Below are positions 62,112 through 64,000 of a DNA stretch of 64,000 nt, in pieces. The stretch spans positions 124,001 through 188,000 of the forward strand of contig JANQFR010000082.1 in assembly GCA_028277745.1 (NCBI GenBank). Direction: 5' to 3'. This DNA is from Phycisphaeraceae bacterium. Its GTDB lineage: Bacteria > Planctomycetota > Phycisphaerae > Phycisphaerales > Phycisphaeraceae. The notes beneath the pieces were generated by a model, which was not told the origin of the DNA, did no database searches, and saw only the letters and a program-made list of their open reading frames with translations. Both the position numbers and the translations under genes were made by a program. The first letter of the stretch is position 1. Every line of letters begins with the position of its first letter.

Positions 62112-62726
62112 TCACAGGTGTCCGCGTCGAGAAAGCTGAAGATAAGAGACGATCAGGTGGTCGATGATCTGGAACACGTCTTCCACCGGGCCGTATTCGC
62201 CGCGGGGGGTGTCGACGTGCAGGCTGATGTCGGCCAACGCGCGTAGTTGTCCCCCGTCAAACCCGGTGACGCCGATCACGATCGCCCGGCGCTCTTTGGC
62301 GAGCTCGGCGGCGTGGATGATATTGGCCGAGTTCCCGCTGACCGACAGGGCGAAAACCACGTCGCCCTCGTGCAGGACCGGCTCGAGCTGCTTGGAGAAA
62401 ACATGCTCATAGCCAAAGTCATTGGCGACGCAGGACACCACCGCGTTGTTGTCGAGCAGGCTCACCGCCCGGAACAGCGGCCGGCCCGGGGAGGCCGCGC
62501 CGACCGTGAAGTCGTTGGCGTAATGCGACGCGATCGCCGCCGACCCGCCGTTGCCGAGGAAGTAGGTCGTGCGGCCGGCTTCACAACACGCCACCAACGC
62601 CTCGACCGCGGCCTCGATCGCGGACCGGTCCAGGCTGTGCAGCAGTTCGTGAAGGTGGTCGAAGTAGTGCCCCGCGTACTCCGCGGCGGTGCTGTTCTGA
62701 CTGAAGTTGGCTTCAAGCGTGGGCAT
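62112..62726 (-). CDS. SIS-domain sugar-phosphate isomerase (GmhA-like)
   Basis: 204 aa. The SIS fold is shown by TTYFLGNGGSAAIASHYAND and GDVVFALSVSGNSANIIHAA, plus GVTGFDGGQLRALADISLHV and PVEDVFQIIDHLIVSYL, close to D-sedoheptulose-7-phosphate isomerase (GmhA). It would make a heptose- or acidic-sugar-phosphate precursor. ATG 62726 is chosen with AAGGA about 13 bases upstream; the Arg-rich upstream frame is rejected. Confidence 0.88.
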   Translation of the reverse strand: MPTLEANFSQNSTAAEYAGHYFDHLHELLHSLDRSAIEAAVEALVACCEAGRTTYFLGNGGSAAIASHYANDFTVGAASPGRPLFRAVSLLDNNAVVSCVANDFGYEHVFSKQLEPVLHEGDVVFALSVSGNSANIIHAAELAKERRAIVIGVTGFDGGQLRALADISLHVDTPRGEYGPVEDVFQIIDHLIVSYLQLSRRGHL

Positions 62727-62763
62727 GAGACGGCGGGGGTCCTTCCTGAAAACGAATCGAGGT

Positions 62764-63777
62764 CTACCGCGGCGCGGGCTTCGCCGCGACAACACGCAGG
62801 TGAGAGCTCAACAGGCTTTCCTGCAGAAAGGTCTGCAGGTGACTGAGCGTGTCGGCGTCGTCCCGGGCCAACAGGTATTCAAGGAAACGGGGCAGTTTGA
62901 TGCCAGACCCCTCACGATGAACGCGTTGGATGGTCTGCAGGTCGAGCAGGCCGGGGGTGCTCATCTCGAGGATCTCGAACCCGGTGCGGTCCAGCAGACC
63001 GGTCACCCCTTCGACGCTGAGCAGGTTGAGGTGATCCATCGGGAACACGTTGGCGTGCTCCCAAAGCACCTGGATGTCGAACCCGCTGCCGGACCGCGTG
63101 GTGAGCACCAGCCGCCCGCCGGGCGCCAGCGCGGCGGCGGCGGCGGCGAGGAGCGCGGCAGGGTCGGCGGCGTGCTCCATGAACTCGAACAGCATGACCA
63201 CGCGGCACGAGCCGGGCGGGAGATCCGCAAGCCGGTCCACGACCCGCCGGCCCGCGAGCGCGGCCGGGTCGTCGCACGGCGGCAGCGGGTTGACCAGCAC
63301 CACCTCGCCCACGTTCTGATCATCGAGCTGATCGGCCATCTCGGGGAGGCGCGGGCCGACCAGCGCAAGCACGCCGTCGGCTTCGCAACGGGCCGCGAGA
63401 TCGCCGACCCACGTGGCGCGGTAATCGGTGACGTCGCGGCGGCGATCGGCCATCACCGCGACAAAATCGGGGGCGCGGCGCAGCTCCGCCGCCGGGGACC
63501 GCTTGAGATACCAGTCGAGCGTCGCTTCGGTGGGGCGCGGCGTGGCGAACAGCGAGCGGCAGGACCGGCACAACCGATAGGAGCAGCCGTGCTTGTCGAA
63601 AGCGGTTTCCAGGTCATCGCTGGCGCACGCGGGGCAGCGGGTCAGGACGCGAAACGCATCAGGCCGATCGAGCGAAGACCGGAACGCGTCGACACAGGCC
63701 CGGACGAGGCCGTCAAAGGCGGCGGGCGGGTGAACCTCGACCTCGGTGAGCGGTTCCTGAACGAGCGTGTGTTTCAA
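62764..63777 (-). CDS. Class I SAM-dependent methyltransferase with N-terminal zinc motif
   Basis: 337 aa. An N-terminal zinc-binding motif, CPACASDD with YRLCRSCRSLFATPRP (four Cys), resembles sugar C-methyltransferases. The methyltransferase core includes CRVVMLFEFMEHAADPAALL and LAPGGRLVLTTRSGSGFDIQ, with a degenerate glycine loop (GDLAARCEADGVLALVGPRL). The start is TTG 63777. The position before SIS and Gfo/Idh genes suggests methylation of a nucleotide-linked sugar. Confidence 0.82.
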   Translation of the reverse strand: MKHTLVQEPLTEVEVHPPAAFDGLVRACVDAFRSSLDRPDAFRVLTRCPACASDDLETAFDKHGCSYRLCRSCRSLFATPRPTEATLDWYLKRSPAAELRRAPDFVAVMADRRRDVTDYRATWVGDLAARCEADGVLALVGPRLPEMADQLDDQNVGEVVLVNPLPPCDDPAALAGRRVVDRLADLPPGSCRVVMLFEFMEHAADPAALLAAAAAALAPGGRLVLTTRSGSGFDIQVLWEHANVFPMDHLNLLSVEGVTGLLDRTGFEILEMSTPGLLDLQTIQRVHREGSGIKLPRFLEYLLARDDADTLSHLQTFLQESLLSSHLRVVAAKPAPR

Positions 63778-63820
63778 GGTGACAGGCTCCGTCAGGCAAA
63801 ACGGTCGATGCGGGGCCGCC

Positions 63821-64000
63821 TCAGTTCAGCAGGCGGACGAGATCAGCAAACGCTTCCGGGTCAGCCGCAAGCGACCCGATCGGAGACCCGGTCAAGGCCT
63901 CCGCCCCCGGCCGTAACGGGAAAACTTCGCGGCCGGAAAGTGTACCATATCGCCCCCCCGCGGCCCGCACAATCAACGCGCCCGCGGCGTCATCCCAGAG
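63821..64000 (-). CDS. Inositol-monophosphatase-family protein, C-terminal fragment (truncated by window edge)
   Basis: Only 59 residues are in view: LWDDAAGALIVRAAGGRYGT, then GREVFPL and the end DLVRLLN. WDxAAGALIVxxAGG is the family metal/substrate motif shared by inositol monophosphatase, CysQ and histidinol phosphatase types. It is the first visible gene of the minus-strand operon, 43 bases before the methyltransferase. Confidence 0.78.
   Translation of the reverse strand, partial: LWDDAAGALIVRAAGGRYGTLSGREVFPLRPGAEALTGSPIGSLAADPEAFADLVRLLN

Overview
The window is GC-rich, densely coded bacterial chromosome and most likely comes from the phylum Planctomycetota, class Phycisphaerae. Grounds for this (inference from gene content): two CxPSR sulfatases, DUF1501 and DUF2264 proteins, a prepilin with a planctomycete-style H-X9-DG tail, PEP-CTERM-type anchored secreted proteins, a eukaryote-like glycogen branching enzyme and UAP1-like pyrophosphorylase, and an exported Ni-superoxide dismutase. 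No rRNA, tRNA, CRISPR array, transposase or phage structural cluster is visible. No gene-free stretch exceeds 300 bases.

Layout. 0-8.8 kb: a truncated SNF2 helicase, an RRM RNA-binding protein, DUF2264, glutamate decarboxylase, a DinB-like protein, a sulfatase and an orphan nuoA. 8.9-14.7 kb: a LacI regulator divergent from a polysaccharide-type cluster (PEP-CTERM protein, prepilin, 897-aa secreted glycosidase) with a clear operator and promoter between them. 14.7-18 kb: a TetR gene plus a large DUF2339 membrane protein, each preceded by a matching operator. 18-28 kb: DUF1501, metal P-type ATPase, PLD-like protein, EamA-type transporter, mtnA, a zinc-ribbon membrane protein, a TMTC-like TPR membrane protein and sodN. 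28-36.6 kb: a metallophosphatase, an ECF sigma/anti-sigma/secreted-protein cassette, a second PEP-CTERM-like protein, a sensorless histidine kinase with a sigma54 response regulator, and two exported proteins. 36.6-51 kb: murC, a compositionally odd pair (TIM-barrel-like plus LamG), glgB, rdgB, a TolC-type lipoprotein, ruvX, rsmE, a chlorite-dismutase-family protein, a UAP-like enzyme and an exported ankyrin protein. 51-54.3 kb: the sulfate-activation genes cysD and cysNC, split by an inserted four-helix-bundle gene. 54.4-64 kb: an IclR-sulfatase pair and a surface-glycan cluster (CMP-sugar synthetase, GT2, DUF115/MptE-like protein, second glycosyltransferase, Gfo/Idh, SIS isomerase, methyltransferase, partial inositol-monophosphatase-like gene).

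The most interesting signal is a set of small elements built from inverted arrays of 7-base tandem repeats. One carries a four-helix-bundle (23S rRNA intervening-sequence/Avd-like) gene, sits exactly between cysD and cysNC, and supplies the stop codons of both cysD and its own gene. Two others share a CCATCTG-type heptamer and carry no gene: one is inserted in frame inside the SNF2 helicase and one lies between a sulfatase and nuoA. Other short palindromic repeat families sit at the 3' ends of genes. About twenty genes have a TANNNT-like hexamer 5-10 bases before the start codon and mostly no ribosome-binding site, which suggests frequent leaderless transcription.
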